Program-made: the position numbers and the translations under genes
NCBI GenBank assembly: GCA_021845985.1
Contig: JAJZES010000005.1
Span: 1-64,000, forward strand
DNA length: 64,000 bases
Reading direction: 5' to 3'
Source of the DNA: Pseudomonadota bacterium
GTDB lineage: Bacteria; Pseudomonadota; Alphaproteobacteria; Acetobacterales; Acetobacteraceae
The notes under the pieces: generated by a model
The model's input: the letters and a program-made list of their open reading frames with translations, nothing else
Databases searched by the model: none
What the model was told of the DNA's origin: nothing
Shown here: in pieces, positions 42,136-51,789 of the stretch
How the letters are laid out: the number at the start of each line of letters is the position of its first letter
How positions within the stretch are numbered: position 1 is the first letter of the stretch

Positions 42136-44205
42136 ATGCCGAACGCCCGTCTTGCCGTCGATATCGGCGGCACTTTCACCGATCTCGCGCTCGAACAGGC
42201 GGGGCGGCGCTTCACCGCCAAGGTGCTGACCACGCCCGCCGCGCCCGAGCGCGGGGTCATGCAGGGGGTGCGCGGCATCCTGCGCGACGCCGGGCTGGCG
42301 CCGGGCGACATCGCCCTGCTGGTGCACGGCACCACGCTCGCCACCAACGCGGTGATCGAGCGCAAGGGCGCGCGCACCGCGCTGATTACCACCGCGGGGT
42401 TTCGCGACGTGCTGGCGCTGCGCAACGAGAGTCGTTACGACCAGTACGACCTGAACCTGGTGCTGCCCGAGCCGCTGGTGCCGCGGCATCTGCGCCTGCC
42501 GGTGGCGGAACGGCTGGACAATGAGGGCAAGGTCCGGCTGCCGCTCGATGAAGCTGCGGTGCGGGCGCTGGTGCCGGTGCTGCTCAGCGAGGCGGTGGAG
42601 AGTGTCGCCATCGGCTTCCTGCACGGCTTCGTCAATCCGGCGCATGAGCGGCGCACGCGCGACATCCTGGCCGCGGCGCTGCCCGATCTGCCGATCACCC
42701 TGGCCAGCGAGGTGGCGCCCGAGATGCGCGAGTGGGAGCGGTTTTCCACCGCTGCCGCGAATGCCTATGTGCAGCCGCTGATGGCGCGCTATCTGCGCCA
42801 GTTGGAGCGCGATCTGCAGGGCGAGGGGCTGCTCGCGCCGCTCTATCTGATGCTGTCGGGCGGCGGGCTGTGCACGGTGGAAACGGCATGCCGCTTTCCG
42901 ATCCGGCTGGTCGAGAGCGGGCCGGCCGGCGGCGCCATTTTTTCCGCCGATGTGGCGCGGCAATGCGGCCTCGATCGGGTGCTGTCCTTCGACATGGGCG
43001 GCACCACGGCGAAGATCTGCCTGATCGACGATTTCCGCCCGCAGACCTCGCGCAGCTTCGAGGTGGCGCGGGTCGGCCGGTTCAAGAAAGGCTCGGGTCT
43101 GCCACTCAGGATTCCGGTGATCGAGATGGTCGAGATCGGTGCCGGCGGCGGCAGCATCGCGCATGTCGATGCGCTCGGCCGCATCGCCGTCGGGCCGGAG
43201 AGCGCCGGCGCCGATCCCGGACCCGCCTGCTACGCGCGCGGCGGCGTGCATCCGGCGGTGACCGACGCCAATCTTCTCGTCGGCCGCTATGACGGGGCGA
43301 GCTTCGCCGGTGGTCGCATGGTGCTGCAGGCCGATGCGGCGCGCGCCGCGCTGACCGCCGATATCGGCGCGCCGCTCGGGCTGACGCCGGAGATGGCGGC
43401 GCTCGGCGTGGTCGAGATGGTCGATGAGGCGATGGCCGGCGCGGCCCGCGTGCATGCCATCGAATCGGGCAAATCCTATGCGGGGCGCACGCTGATTGCG
43501 TTCGGCGGCGGCGGCCCGGTGCATGCCTGTCGGGTGGCCGAGAAGATCGGCATTGCGCGCGTGCTGGTGCCGACCGGTGCGGGCGTCGGCAGCGCCATCG
43601 GCTTCCTGCGCGCGCCGGTCGGCTATGAGGTGGTGCGCAGCCTGTATCAGCGGTTTTCCAGCTTCGATGTCGGCGCGGTGAATGCGCTGCTCGATGACAT
43701 GGCGGCGGAGGCGGCGCGCGTCGTCGCCGCCGGCAGTTTCGGCGCGGCGACGCAGCAGGCGCGCATCGCCTATATGCGCTATGTCGGCCAGGGGCATGAG
43801 ATCGCCGTGGCGCTGCCGGCGCGGACGCTGACGGCCGCCGATGTCGGCGCCATCCGCGCCGCGTACGACGCAGAATACAGCCGCTTCTACAATCGTCCGG
43901 TGCCCGGCTCGGATGTCGAGATTCTCAGCTACGCGGTGACGGTGGCGACGGCGGTGGCGGCGGCGGAGTCGGTGGCGGCATCGCCGGCCGCAACGCGCGC
44001 GGTGCCGCAGGGCGTGCGCAAGGTGCGTGACACGGCGAGCGGCGCGGTGGCGGACTGGGCCATCTACGCGCGCGCGGCACTGCCGCCGGGCGCCGTCCTG
44101 GCCGGTCCGGCGATCATCGCCGAGGACGAAACCTCTACGCTCGTCGGCCCCGGCTGGCACGCCCGGATCGACGCGCGGGGATATATCGAGATGATGACCG
44201 CATAG
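42136..44205 (+). CDS. hyuA: N-methylhydantoinase A / hydantoinase HyuA subunit
   Basis: The 689-residue subunit of the hydantoinase/oxoprolinase family has an ATP-binding actin-like N-terminus (VDIGGTFTDLALEQ), LVHGTTLATNAVIERKGARTALITT and the second-half LSFDMGGTTAKICLIDD. Further blocks are EIGAGGGSIAHVD, GPESAGADPGPACYARGG and the C-terminal GAGVGSAIGFLRAP. It works with the B subunit in ATP-dependent ring opening of hydantoins or 5-oxoproline. The start at 42136 follows CCGCC without a clear ribosome-binding site. hyuB follows after 43 bases. Confidence 0.9.
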   Translation: MPNARLAVDIGGTFTDLALEQAGRRFTAKVLTTPAAPERGVMQGVRGILRDAGLAPGDIALLVHGTTLATNAVIERKGARTALITTAGFRDVLALRNESRYDQYDLNLVLPEPLVPRHLRLPVAERLDNEGKVRLPLDEAAVRALVPVLLSEAVESVAIGFLHGFVNPAHERRTRDILAAALPDLPITLASEVAPEMREWERFSTAAANAYVQPLMARYLRQLERDLQGEGLLAPLYLMLSGGGLCTVETACRFPIRLVESGPAGGAIFSADVARQCGLDRVLSFDMGGTTAKICLIDDFRPQTSRSFEVARVGRFKKGSGLPLRIPVIEMVEIGAGGGSIAHVDALGRIAVGPESAGADPGPACYARGGVHPAVTDANLLVGRYDGASFAGGRMVLQADAARAALTADIGAPLGLTPEMAALGVVEMVDEAMAGAARVHAIESGKSYAGRTLIAFGGGGPVHACRVAEKIGIARVLVPTGAGVGSAIGFLRAPVGYEVVRSLYQRFSSFDVGAVNALLDDMAAEAARVVAAGSFGAATQQARIAYMRYVGQGHEIAVALPARTLTAADVGAIRAAYDAEYSRFYNRPVPGSDVEILSYAVTVATAVAAAESVAASPAATRAVPQGVRKVRDTASGAVADWAIYARAALPPGAVLAGPAIIAEDETSTLVGPGWHARIDARGYIEMMTA

Positions 44206-44248
44206 TCGCCGCGCCACCGGTGGCGCGAGGGGACGCAAGGGAGTTGCC

Positions 44249-45928
44249 ATGACCGGCTTTGCCGACATTCAGCGTCAGGTGATGTGGAACCGGCTGATCG
44301 CCGTGGTCGAGGAACAGGCGCAGACGATGATCCGCACCGCGTTCAGTACGACGGTGCGCGAGGCCGGGGATCTTTCCGCCGGCATCTTCGATCTCGACGG
44401 CCGCATGCTGGCGCAGGCGGTCACTGGCACGCCCGGCCATGTCAATTCGATGATGGAGAGCGTCGGCCATTTCCTGCGCAAGTTTCCGGCGGCGACGATG
44501 CAGCCGGGCGATCATTACATCACCAACGATCCGTGGCTCGGCACCGGGCATCTGCACGACCTGACGGTGGTGACGCCGGCCTTCCATCGCGGCCGCATCG
44601 TCGGGCTGTTCGCCAACACGGCGCATGTCATCGATGTCGGCGGCCTCGGCTTCGGCCCCGAGGGACGCAGCGTGTTCGAGGAGGGATTGTACATCCCGAT
44701 CGTCAAATGCTTCGACCGCGGCGTCGCCAACGAAACCTTCTTCGACATTCTGCGCGCCGCCTCACGGCTGCCGGTGGAGCTGGAGGGCGATGTCTATTCG
44801 CTGTGCGCCTGCAACGACGACGGGGCGCGGCGGCTGGCGCGGATGCTGGAGGAATTCGCCCTCGACGGGTTGGCGCCGCTGGCCGACTTCATCTTCGCCA
44901 ATTCGCTGCGCGCCACCGACGCCGCCATCGCGGCGCTGCCGCGCGGCACCTGGCGCGCCGCGCTGCATTCCGACGGCTATGAAAGCCCGGTGGCGCTGCA
45001 CGCCGCGCTGACCGTGGACGAGGCGGGGATTGCGGTCGATTTCGCCGGCACCTCGGGCCTGTCGTCGCGCGGCATCAACGTGCCGCCGGCCTATACCCGC
45101 GCCTATGCCGCGTTCGGTATCAAGGTGGTGGTGGCGCCCGACGTGCCCAACAACTGGGCCAGCCTGCGGCGCTTTCATTTCACCATCCCCGAGGGCTGCA
45201 TCCTGAATGCGCCGCGCCCCTATCCGGTGGCGGTGCGCCACGTCATCGGCCAGTTGCTGCCCGATCTGGTGATGGGCTGCCTGCATCAGGCGGTACCCGA
45301 TCGGGTGGCGGCGGAAGGCTCCTCGGCGCTGTGGAACCCGCCGTTGCGCGGCGGCGGAGCGGTGTCCGGTCAGGCCGGCGGCAATCGCCGGGTGCCGCCG
45401 GATTTCGAGATCATCACCTTCAATTCCGGCGGCACCGGCGCGCGCCGCAGGCTCGACGGGCTGGACGGCACCGCGTTTCCCTCCGGCGTGCGCACCATGC
45501 CGGTGGAGGCGACGGAAAACGCCGCACCGGTGGTGTTCTGGCGCAAGGAACTGCGCCCGGACAGCGCCGGCGCCGGGCGCACGCGCGGCGGCTTTGGCCA
45601 GATCATGGAGATCGCCGCCAAGGACGATCTGGAGTTCGCGGTCAATGCCGTGTTCGACCGCGTCGCCAATGCGCCGCGCGGGCGCGATGGCGGCGGCGAC
45701 GGGGCGGCGGGGGCGGTGGCGCTGAAATCCGGCACCACGCTGCGCGCCAAGGGTTTTCAGATCATCCCCGAGGGCGACCGGCTGATGTTGCTGCTGCCCG
45801 GCGGCGGCGGCATGGGCAAGGCGGCTGAGCGCGATCGGGCGCTGGTCGCGCGTGACGTGCGCGACGGGCTGGTATCGCCGCAGGCGGCCCGCGAGCTGTA
45901 TCATTTTGACCCGGAGCAGAGCCAATGA
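44249..45928 (+). CDS. hyuB: N-methylhydantoinase B / HyuB subunit
   Basis: The 559-residue B subunit has early family blocks (FADIQRQVMWNRLIAVVEEQAQTMIRTAFSTTVREAGDLSAGIFD) and ITNDPWLGTGHLHDLTVVTPAF. The C-terminal Gly-rich part includes SGGTGARRRLDGLDGTAFPSGVRTMPVE and LLPGGGGMG. It pairs with HyuA to open a hydantoin-type ring. The ATG at 44249 has GGGAG six to seven bases upstream. The stop overlaps the D-aminoacylase start (ATGA), which couples the two genes. Confidence 0.92.
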   Translation: MTGFADIQRQVMWNRLIAVVEEQAQTMIRTAFSTTVREAGDLSAGIFDLDGRMLAQAVTGTPGHVNSMMESVGHFLRKFPAATMQPGDHYITNDPWLGTGHLHDLTVVTPAFHRGRIVGLFANTAHVIDVGGLGFGPEGRSVFEEGLYIPIVKCFDRGVANETFFDILRAASRLPVELEGDVYSLCACNDDGARRLARMLEEFALDGLAPLADFIFANSLRATDAAIAALPRGTWRAALHSDGYESPVALHAALTVDEAGIAVDFAGTSGLSSRGINVPPAYTRAYAAFGIKVVVAPDVPNNWASLRRFHFTIPEGCILNAPRPYPVAVRHVIGQLLPDLVMGCLHQAVPDRVAAEGSSALWNPPLRGGGAVSGQAGGNRRVPPDFEIITFNSGGTGARRRLDGLDGTAFPSGVRTMPVEATENAAPVVFWRKELRPDSAGAGRTRGGFGQIMEIAAKDDLEFAVNAVFDRVANAPRGRDGGGDGAAGAVALKSGTTLRAKGFQIIPEGDRLMLLLPGGGGMGKAAERDRALVARDVRDGLVSPQAARELYHFDPEQSQ

Positions 45929-47379
45929 CGCTGCGCTGCGACTTCATCCTGCGGGATGCGACGATTTTCGACGGCACCGGGGCGGCGCGCCGGCGCGGCG
46001 ACGTGGCGGTGCGCGGCGATCGGATCGAGGGTGTCGGCGAGCTCGCCGGCTGGACCGCCGATCGCGAAATCGACGCGGCGGGAAAGGCCGTCGCCCCTGG
46101 CTTCATCGATGCCCACACCCACGACGACCGTGCGGTGCTGTGCGGCGCCTCGTGCATGCTGTGCAAGATGTCGCAGGGCGTCACCACCGTTGTTGTCGGC
46201 AATTGCGGCATCAGCCTGTCGCCGACGCGCATGACGGCGCGGCCGATCCCGCCGCTCGATCTGCTGGGCGATGCCGAATGGTGGCGCTTCGGCAGCTTTG
46301 CCGAGTATGCCGACGAACTCGCCCGCCATCCGGCGCCGGTCAACACGGTGGCGCTGATCGGCCATATGTCGCTGCGCGTCGGCGCGATGAACGGCGACAC
46401 GCAGCGCGCGGCGACCGCTGCCGAGGCGGCGCGCATGCAGACGCGGCTTGCCGAATCGCTGGCCGAGGGCGCGTCGGGCTTTTCCACCGGGCTTTACTAC
46501 CCGCCGAACCTGCTGGCGCCGACCGACGAGGTGATCGCCGTGGCTGCCGCATTGCGCGATGCCGGCGGCCTCTATGTCACGCATATGCGCAATGAGGCCG
46601 AGGATGTGCTGGTCTCGATCGAGGAAACGCTGCAGATCGGCCGTGCCGCCGGCGTGCCGGTGGTGATCAGCCACCACAAATGCGCCTCGCCGGAGAACTT
46701 CGGCCGTTCCCTGCAGACCCTGCCGGCACTGGAGGCGGGCGCGGCGCGGCAGGCGGTGGCGTATGACGTCTATCCCTATGCCGCCGGCTCGACCGTGCTG
46801 ATCCCCGAGCGGGTGCGCCCCGACATTCCGGCGCGCATCACCTGGTCCAACCCGCATCCTGAAATGCAGGGCCGCATGCTGTCCGACATCGCCGCCGAAT
46901 GGGGCTGCGATCTGCGCGAGGCGGCGGAGCGGCTGCTGCCGGCGGGCGGCATCTTCTTTCAGATGGACGAGGCCGATGTGCGCCGCATCCTGGCGCATCC
47001 GCTCAGCATGATCGGCTCGGACGGGCTGCCGCACGACGCTTTCCCGCATCCGCGGCTGTGGGGCACGTTTCCGCGCGTGCTCGGCCACTATGCGCGCGAT
47101 CTCGGGCTGTTCAGTCTGGAACAGGCGGTTCACAAAATGACCGGGCGCACCGCCGGCGTGTTCGGTCTGCGCGATCGCGGCGTCATCCGCGCCGGGGCCT
47201 GGGCCGATCTGGTGCTGTTCGACCCGGCGACGGTGCGCGACGCGGCCGACTATGACGCGCCGACGCGGCTGGCGGAGGGCATTCTTGCCACCTGGGTCAA
47301 CGGACGCCCGGCCTATGTGGCGGGGGAAGGCGCGGCGGCGGAGGCGTCCGGCCGGCTGCTGACGCGCGACCGGCCGTAG
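45925..47379 (+). CDS. N-acyl-D-amino-acid deacylase (D-aminoacylase)
   Basis: The 484-residue amidohydrolase has DAHTHDD with the metal-binding HxH, the Cys of VVGNCGISLSP, the HMRNEAEDVLVSIEE and ISHHKC histidines, and the late metal Asp in MIGSDGLPHD. The C-terminal GADL-type segment (DRGVIRAGAWADLVLFDP) restores the beta-sandwich. It removes an acyl group from N-acyl-D-amino acids. Following HyuAB it can finish a hydantoin-to-amino-acid route. The coupling ATGA with hyuB supports one transcript. Confidence 0.9.
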   Translation: MTLRCDFILRDATIFDGTGAARRRGDVAVRGDRIEGVGELAGWTADREIDAAGKAVAPGFIDAHTHDDRAVLCGASCMLCKMSQGVTTVVVGNCGISLSPTRMTARPIPPLDLLGDAEWWRFGSFAEYADELARHPAPVNTVALIGHMSLRVGAMNGDTQRAATAAEAARMQTRLAESLAEGASGFSTGLYYPPNLLAPTDEVIAVAAALRDAGGLYVTHMRNEAEDVLVSIEETLQIGRAAGVPVVISHHKCASPENFGRSLQTLPALEAGAARQAVAYDVYPYAAGSTVLIPERVRPDIPARITWSNPHPEMQGRMLSDIAAEWGCDLREAAERLLPAGGIFFQMDEADVRRILAHPLSMIGSDGLPHDAFPHPRLWGTFPRVLGHYARDLGLFSLEQAVHKMTGRTAGVFGLRDRGVIRAGAWADLVLFDPATVRDAADYDAPTRLAEGILATWVNGRPAYVAGEGAAAEASGRLLTRDRP

Positions 47380-47482
47380 CCCCCGCGGTGCCGGCGCGTT
47401 TGCCGGCGCCGGGAGGCGGCGACGTGCCGCCGCCGCTCACGCGGTTGTGGGCAGATTGCGGCCGGGGCGGTAATGTCGGCCG

Positions 47483-48025
47483 ATGCAACATCCCGAGTCG
47501 CCGCCCACCTTGGCCGCGCTGTTCGGCGGTTTCTTCTGGATCGGCGTGCTCGGCTTCGGCGGCGTGCTGCCGTTGGCGCGGCGCAGCATCGTCGAGCAGC
47601 ATCGCTGGCTGTCGGCCGCCGAGTTCACCGATCTGCTGGCGCTGTGCCAGTTTCTGCCGGGGCCGAACATCGTAAATGTCTCGGTGGCGCTGGGCGGACG
47701 GTTCCGCGGGCCGTCCGGGTCGGTGGCCGCGGTCGCCGGCCTGCTCGGCGCGCCGGTGGCGATCGTGCTGGTGCTCGGCGGGCTGTATGGCCGCTATGCC
47801 AACATTGCGGCGGTGGCGCATGGGTTTGCCGGGCTGACTGCCGCCGCGTCGGGTCTGGTGCTGGCGACCGCGCTGCGCCTTGCCGGGCCGTTGCGGGCGC
47901 GCCCGGCCTCGCTCGCCATTGCCGCCGCCGGCTGCGTCGCGGTGGCGGTGCTGCGGCTGCCGCTGCTGCCGGTGCTGGCGGTGCTGGCCGGGGTCGGGGT
48001 GACGATCGAATGGCGCCGCCGATGA
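47483..48025 (+). CDS. Chromate transporter, first half-size subunit
   Basis: The 180-residue membrane protein is one of the short ChrA (CHR) halves. WIGVLGFGGVLPLARRSIVEQHRWLSAAEFTDLLALCQFLPGPN has the diagnostic FLPGPN with FGG. It holds about five or six helices. With the following gene it makes one heteromeric transporter. Chromate efflux is the known family activity, but many homologues have an uncertain substrate. The stop overlaps the next start (ATGA). Confidence 0.87.
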   Translation: MQHPESPPTLAALFGGFFWIGVLGFGGVLPLARRSIVEQHRWLSAAEFTDLLALCQFLPGPNIVNVSVALGGRFRGPSGSVAAVAGLLGAPVAIVLVLGGLYGRYANIAAVAHGFAGLTAAASGLVLATALRLAGPLRARPASLAIAAAGCVAVAVLRLPLLPVLAVLAGVGVTIEWRRR

Positions 48026-48543
48026 GCCATACGCTCACCGTGCTCGCCGCGGTGTTTGCCGAGCTGTCGCTGCTCGCCGTCGGCGGCGCCAATGCGCTGC
48101 TGCCGGAAATGCAGCGGCAGGCGGCGCAGCACGGCTGGATGACGCCGGCCGAGTTCGCCGCCCTGTTTGCGCTGGCACAGGCGGCGCCGGGGCCGAATAT
48201 GCTGGTCGTCGCCCTGGTCGGCTGGCACGTCGCCGGGTTGGCCGGGGCGCTGGTGGCGACGCTGGCGTTCATCGCGCCGGCCGGGCTGCTGACCTATACC
48301 GTCGCCGGGTTGTGGCAGCGGTTTCGTGAGGCCGATTGGCGCGTCGCCATTCAGGCCGGGCTGACGCCGGTGACGGTCGGGCTGGTGATGGGGGCGGCGG
48401 TGCTGCTGTGCCGGGCCAGCATCACCGGGGTCGGCACTTTTCTGGTGGTGCTGGCGGCGGCGGCGGCGCTGCTGGTGACGCGGCTGCATCCGCTGTGGAT
48501 GCTGGCCGCCGGTGCCGCGCTCGGCGCCGCCGGCGTGCTGTGA
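48022..48543 (+). CDS. Chromate transporter, second half-size subunit
   Basis: The 173-residue membrane protein is the second short CHR half, starting at ATG 48022. ELSLLAVGGANALLPEMQRQAAQHGWMTPAEFAALFALAQAAPGPNML carries the family motif APGPN with GG. Its inverted topology relative to the first half forms the functional pair. Overlap with the upstream gene (ATGA) couples them. Confidence 0.87.
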   Translation: MSHTLTVLAAVFAELSLLAVGGANALLPEMQRQAAQHGWMTPAEFAALFALAQAAPGPNMLVVALVGWHVAGLAGALVATLAFIAPAGLLTYTVAGLWQRFREADWRVAIQAGLTPVTVGLVMGAAVLLCRASITGVGTFLVVLAAAAALLVTRLHPLWMLAAGAALGAAGVL

Positions 48544-48560
48544 ACGGCAGGAGGGCAACG

Positions 48561-49415
48561 ATGTTGGACATGCGGCGAACCGGCGGCGGGGTCGGGGCGG
48601 AGCTGCGCGGGGTCGATGTTCGTCATCTCGACGCGGCGGGGTTTGCCGCGCTGCACGCCGCCTGGGTGGCGCACGGGGTGCTGCTGCTGCGGGCTCAGAC
48701 GCTCGACGACGCGGCGCTGATCGGCTTCAGCCGTCGCTTCGGCGCGCTTGATCTGGCCCCGGTGCAGGAGACCGGGCGGCGTTTCGTGCCCGGCTACCCG
48801 GAACTCTATGTCGTCTCCAACGTGGTCGAGAACGGCGCCCCGATCGGCAGCCTCGGCGCCGGTGAGGCGGTCTGGCACACCGACATGTCGTATCTGCCGG
48901 CGCCGCCGATGGCGAGCCTGCTGTATGCGCTGGAGGTGCCGCCGAGCGGCGGCGACACCTGGTTCTGCGACATGCATGCGGCGCTCGACCGGCTGCCCGC
49001 GGCGCTGCGGGCGCGTGCCGCGGGGCACAGCGTCAAGCATGACGGGACCTATAATTCCGGCGGCTATGTGCGCCAGGGGGTGACCCCGACCGACGATCCG
49101 CGGCAATCGCCGGGGGCGGTGCATCCGCTGATCTGCCGCCATCCCGACAGCCTGCGGCCGATGCTCTATCTCGGCCGCCGTCGCAATGCGTATGTCGTCG
49201 GGCTGCCGCTCGAGGAGTCCGAGGCGTTGCTGGATGCGCTGTGGGCCGGCATCGACGCGCCGGAGATCAGCTACCGCCACCGCTGGCAGGTCGGCGACCT
49301 GGTGTTGTGGGACAACCGCAGCACCATGCACCGCCGCGACGCCTTCGACGCGGCCAGCAGGCGGGTGATGCACCGAACGCAGGTCAAGGGAGCGGCGCCG
49401 CCGGCGGCGGCGTGA
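48561..49415 (+). CDS. TauD/TfdA family 2OG-Fe(II) dioxygenase
   Basis: The 284-residue enzyme has the iron triad H106, D108 (VWHTDMSYL) and H257 (STMHRRDAF) and the 2-oxoglutarate Arg near VMHRTQVKG. GAELRGVDVRHLDAAGF is the typical N-terminal TauD region. Family members act on taurine, aryloxyalkanoates, alkyl sulfates or other organic acids. GGAGG sits seven bases before ATG 48561. It follows the chromate halves by 17 bases. The substrate is not predicted. Confidence 0.88.
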   Translation: MLDMRRTGGGVGAELRGVDVRHLDAAGFAALHAAWVAHGVLLLRAQTLDDAALIGFSRRFGALDLAPVQETGRRFVPGYPELYVVSNVVENGAPIGSLGAGEAVWHTDMSYLPAPPMASLLYALEVPPSGGDTWFCDMHAALDRLPAALRARAAGHSVKHDGTYNSGGYVRQGVTPTDDPRQSPGAVHPLICRHPDSLRPMLYLGRRRNAYVVGLPLEESEALLDALWAGIDAPEISYRHRWQVGDLVLWDNRSTMHRRDAFDAASRRVMHRTQVKGAAPPAAA

Positions 49416-49418
49416 GCC

Positions 49419-50129
49419 TCAGCGCAGGCTGTGCTCCGGGGCATCGACCTCGAGACTGGCGGGGGTGACCATGCGCGGCAACGGCGCCTCGGCGACCTCG
49501 TCGGCGGCGAGCGCCGGGCGCTCAACGGTCGGGTGGAGTTGGGTCAGCGTGTTGGCCACCATCGCGCCGTGGTCCGGCCGGTCATAGATGAAGCCGTAGG
49601 TCGGATAGACGGCGCCGAAATCGCCGGTATGGCCAAGCTCGACCCGCACCGCCGACCAGTCGTTGTTGGCCGAGACATCGACGACACGCATCGCCCGGCT
49701 GATATTGCCGTGGGTGGCGCCGAAGCGTGACCAGTTGGCGTGGTCGATCTCGATCTCGCGCGAGCTCAGCACCGCGGTCACCACGGCGACGTGACCGAGG
49801 CGCATCTGACCGGTGGCACGAAAGTTCAGCACCGCGCCGGCTTCCGGCCGGCTGCCGCGCTCATAGACGCCGGCGGCGGAGTTCCACCAGTTGACCGCGT
49901 TGCCTTTGAGCGCGATGCCGGAATTGGCGCGGGCGAACGGCACGCATTGCAGGCTGGCCTGGGTGTAGCGCGTCTTGGCATGTTTGGCCGCGTGATGCGC
50001 GGTGTGCGGCGTTTGACCGGTGGTTTCGCCCCAGGTGCTGGCCTGGGCCGGATGGATGAAGGCAGGGGACGAGGCCGCCATCAGAAAACCTAGAACCGTG
50101 GCGAGACCTGCCCGCGAACCTGCCCGCAT
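49419..50129 (-). CDS. CHAP domain peptidoglycan hydrolase-like protein
   Basis: The 236-residue exported protein has a signal peptide in the first 30 residues (GLATVLGFLMAASSPAFIHPAQA). A CHAP amidase/peptidase domain follows, with the catalytic Cys in LQCVPFARANSGI, the His in MRLGHVAVVTAV and EIDHANW. The remaining C-terminus (LTQLHPTVERP onward) is disordered. CHAP enzymes cleave peptidoglycan or peptide amide bonds. GGGAG lies nine bases before ATG 50129. It should act in the periplasm, with unknown cellular role. Confidence 0.82.
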   Translation of the reverse strand: MRAGSRAGLATVLGFLMAASSPAFIHPAQASTWGETTGQTPHTAHHAAKHAKTRYTQASLQCVPFARANSGIALKGNAVNWWNSAAGVYERGSRPEAGAVLNFRATGQMRLGHVAVVTAVLSSREIEIDHANWSRFGATHGNISRAMRVVDVSANNDWSAVRVELGHTGDFGAVYPTYGFIYDRPDHGAMVANTLTQLHPTVERPALAADEVAEAPLPRMVTPASLEVDAPEHSLR

Positions 50130-50420
50130 CTGGATTGCTCCCTGTGTGCGTCGCGATTTGTGTCCGTAGGTAACAACCCGATTCTCCGATCATGACAATC
50201 CGTTAAAGCTGTTCTGCGCCGGGCGAGGGGCAATTTTGTCCGATCGACCCTGTGGATAACCACGGAGTTCAGGAAAAGACACCTAATCACGAGAGCGTGA
50301 GATGAACGTTATCGAAACAGTGCTTGCGTGTTGCCAACATACAACGCCATGAAACGATCTCCGCCCCCTGCCGCAGGCGGGTTGACGCGCCGCGCCGCGT
50401 GGCGTTCAAGGCCCCCGCGG

Positions 50421-50496
50421 GAGCCCGTAGCTCAGCCGGTAGAGCACGAGACTTTTAATCTTGGGGCCGTGGGTTCGAGTCCCACCGGGCTCACCA
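50421..50496 (+). tRNA. tRNA-Lys (anticodon TTT)
   Basis: The gene covers 76 bases with an encoded CCA. Acceptor stem GAGCCCG pairs with CGGGCTC, the D-arm is TAGCTCAGCCGGTAGAGC, the anticodon loop is CTTTTAA with TTT at 50454-50456, and the T-arm is GTGGG/CCCAC with TTCGAGT. The discriminator is A50493. Confidence 0.97.
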
Positions 50497-50772
50497 TCGA
50501 ATCAGAGTGTTTCGCGGAGACTGCCGCGATTCGGTTGAAAAGGGCCGCCGTCGGCCGGTGCGGTGCCGCAGCCCGGCTGCGCCCGGCAGATCGCGGCACG
50601 CGCCGCCGCTGCCCGCGGACGTTCGGCCACGATAGGCCGGGGCAGGGCGGGGCGGATGCGGGGAACCTCGATCAGCCAGTGACGCGCCGTCGCTCGGTCC
50701 GTCGGGTCAACGCGGCGTCGCCATACGCGGCCGGCGCCGCTGCCGCGCCGGCCGTGCGGAGATTGGCGACGA

Positions 50773-51645
50773 TCAGGTGTTCTGGATGTCGTCGGTGAAG
50801 CTGCCGTCGTCGTTGCCGGCCTGGTCCCAGCCGCTGCCCTGATCGGAGGCGGTGTCCTGCCAGCCGCTGCCCTGGTCCGGTGCCGGCGTCCAGGCCGATT
50901 GATCGACATCGGCGGGACCGGAGAACTTGTCGCTGACATCGGCGTCCTTGGGCGCCCCGCCGTAATCGTTGGGATCGACGCCGGGCGGCGGCGCGCCCCA
51001 CGGGCTGCCGGTTCCGGCCGGCACGTAATCCGCCGCGCGCTCAACCCCGCCGCCGCCAAAGCCGCCGCCGCCGAAGCCGCCGCCATGGCCGGAAAACAGG
51101 CCCATCAGCGCATCCGCCGCGACCACCCCGCCGGCCACCCCGGCGGCGGTGCGCAGCGCCGAGCCGAAGAAGCCCGGACCCTGCTGCTGGAACATGCCGG
51201 GGTTATAGCCCTGCGGGTATTGCGGCGGTGGCGCGGCATATTGCGGCTGCTGCGGCGCCTGCGGCCGGCCGCCGCCGAACAGGCTGGAGAAGAACCCGCC
51301 GCCCTGCTGCGGCTGCGGCTGCGGCTGCGGCGGCGCGGCGGCGCCCCAGGGGGAGCCGGCGGCCGGCGGCGGGGCTGCCGCCTGCGCCTGCCGTGCCGCC
51401 TGCAGCTCATACTGCAAGCGGCTGATGCGGTTCTGCGCCTCGACCAGCGCGTGTTCCTGCACGAACGCCATCTGCGTCATCCGGTAGCGCGCCTCGGGCA
51501 GGCGGGCGAACAGGTCGCCGATCAGCGCGTCCGCGTCGCGATCGACGGGCGGCAGCGGCAGTTGCGCCTGCCCGGCGGGCGGCGGCTGCACCCCGGCCAC
51601 CCGCTCGATGAAGCGGGAAATCAGGTCGCGTTCCTCGTTGGTCAT
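50773..51645 (-). CDS. DUF2076 domain-containing protein
   Basis: The 290-residue protein begins [19 protein letters not shown] and has the helical pattern [46 protein letters not shown], the DUF2076 signature. A Pro/Gln/Gly-rich middle follows, then a short hydrophobic segment [24 protein letters not shown] and a Gly-rich acidic tail. The family is of unknown function, common in proteobacteria. The gene is divergent from glyQ across a 144-base gap. Confidence 0.83.
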   Translation of the reverse strand: MTNEERDLISRFIERVAGVQPPPAGQAQLPLPPVDRDADALIGDLFARLPEARYRMTQMAFVQEHALVEAQNRISRLQYELQAARQAQAAAPPPAAGSPWGAAAPPQPQPQPQQGGGFFSSLFGGGRPQAPQQPQYAAPPPQYPQGYNPGMFQQQGPGFFGSALRTAAGVAGGVVAADALMGLFSGHGGGFGGGGFGGGGVERAADYVPAGTGSPWGAPPPGVDPNDYGGAPKDADVSDKFSGPADVDQSAWTPAPDQGSGWQDTASDQGSGWDQAGNDDGSFTDDIQNT

Positions 51646-51727
51646 GGGATACCCATCGGTTCCTGGCGAACAGCCGCGATGTGGCCCGCAGCGGGTGCGG
51701 CTTCAAGCGGGCGTGTGGCGGGCGTCC

Positions 51728-51756
51728 TTGTTACGCGCCAGACGCGCCCGTATGGT
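51728..51756 (+). promoter_or_regulatory. Predicted glyQS promoter
   Basis: TTGTTA (51728-51733), a 17-base spacer and TATGGT (51751-51756) make a credible sigma-70 promoter. The start would lie near 51763, with GGAG and ATG 51790 a short leader downstream. Confidence 0.5.
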
Positions 51757-51789
51757 GCCGCGCACAACGGCATAAACCGCCAGGAGACG

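Noticed and set aside
47473-48543. 356-residue plus ORF suggesting a fused chromate transporter
   Set aside because: It uses the wrong frame over the first half. The two real genes are in different frames and overlap at ATGA.
50130-50420. Possible RNA gene or riboswitch upstream of the CHAP gene
   Set aside because: No conserved riboswitch core or strong fold was seen. Only weak promoter-like words are present.
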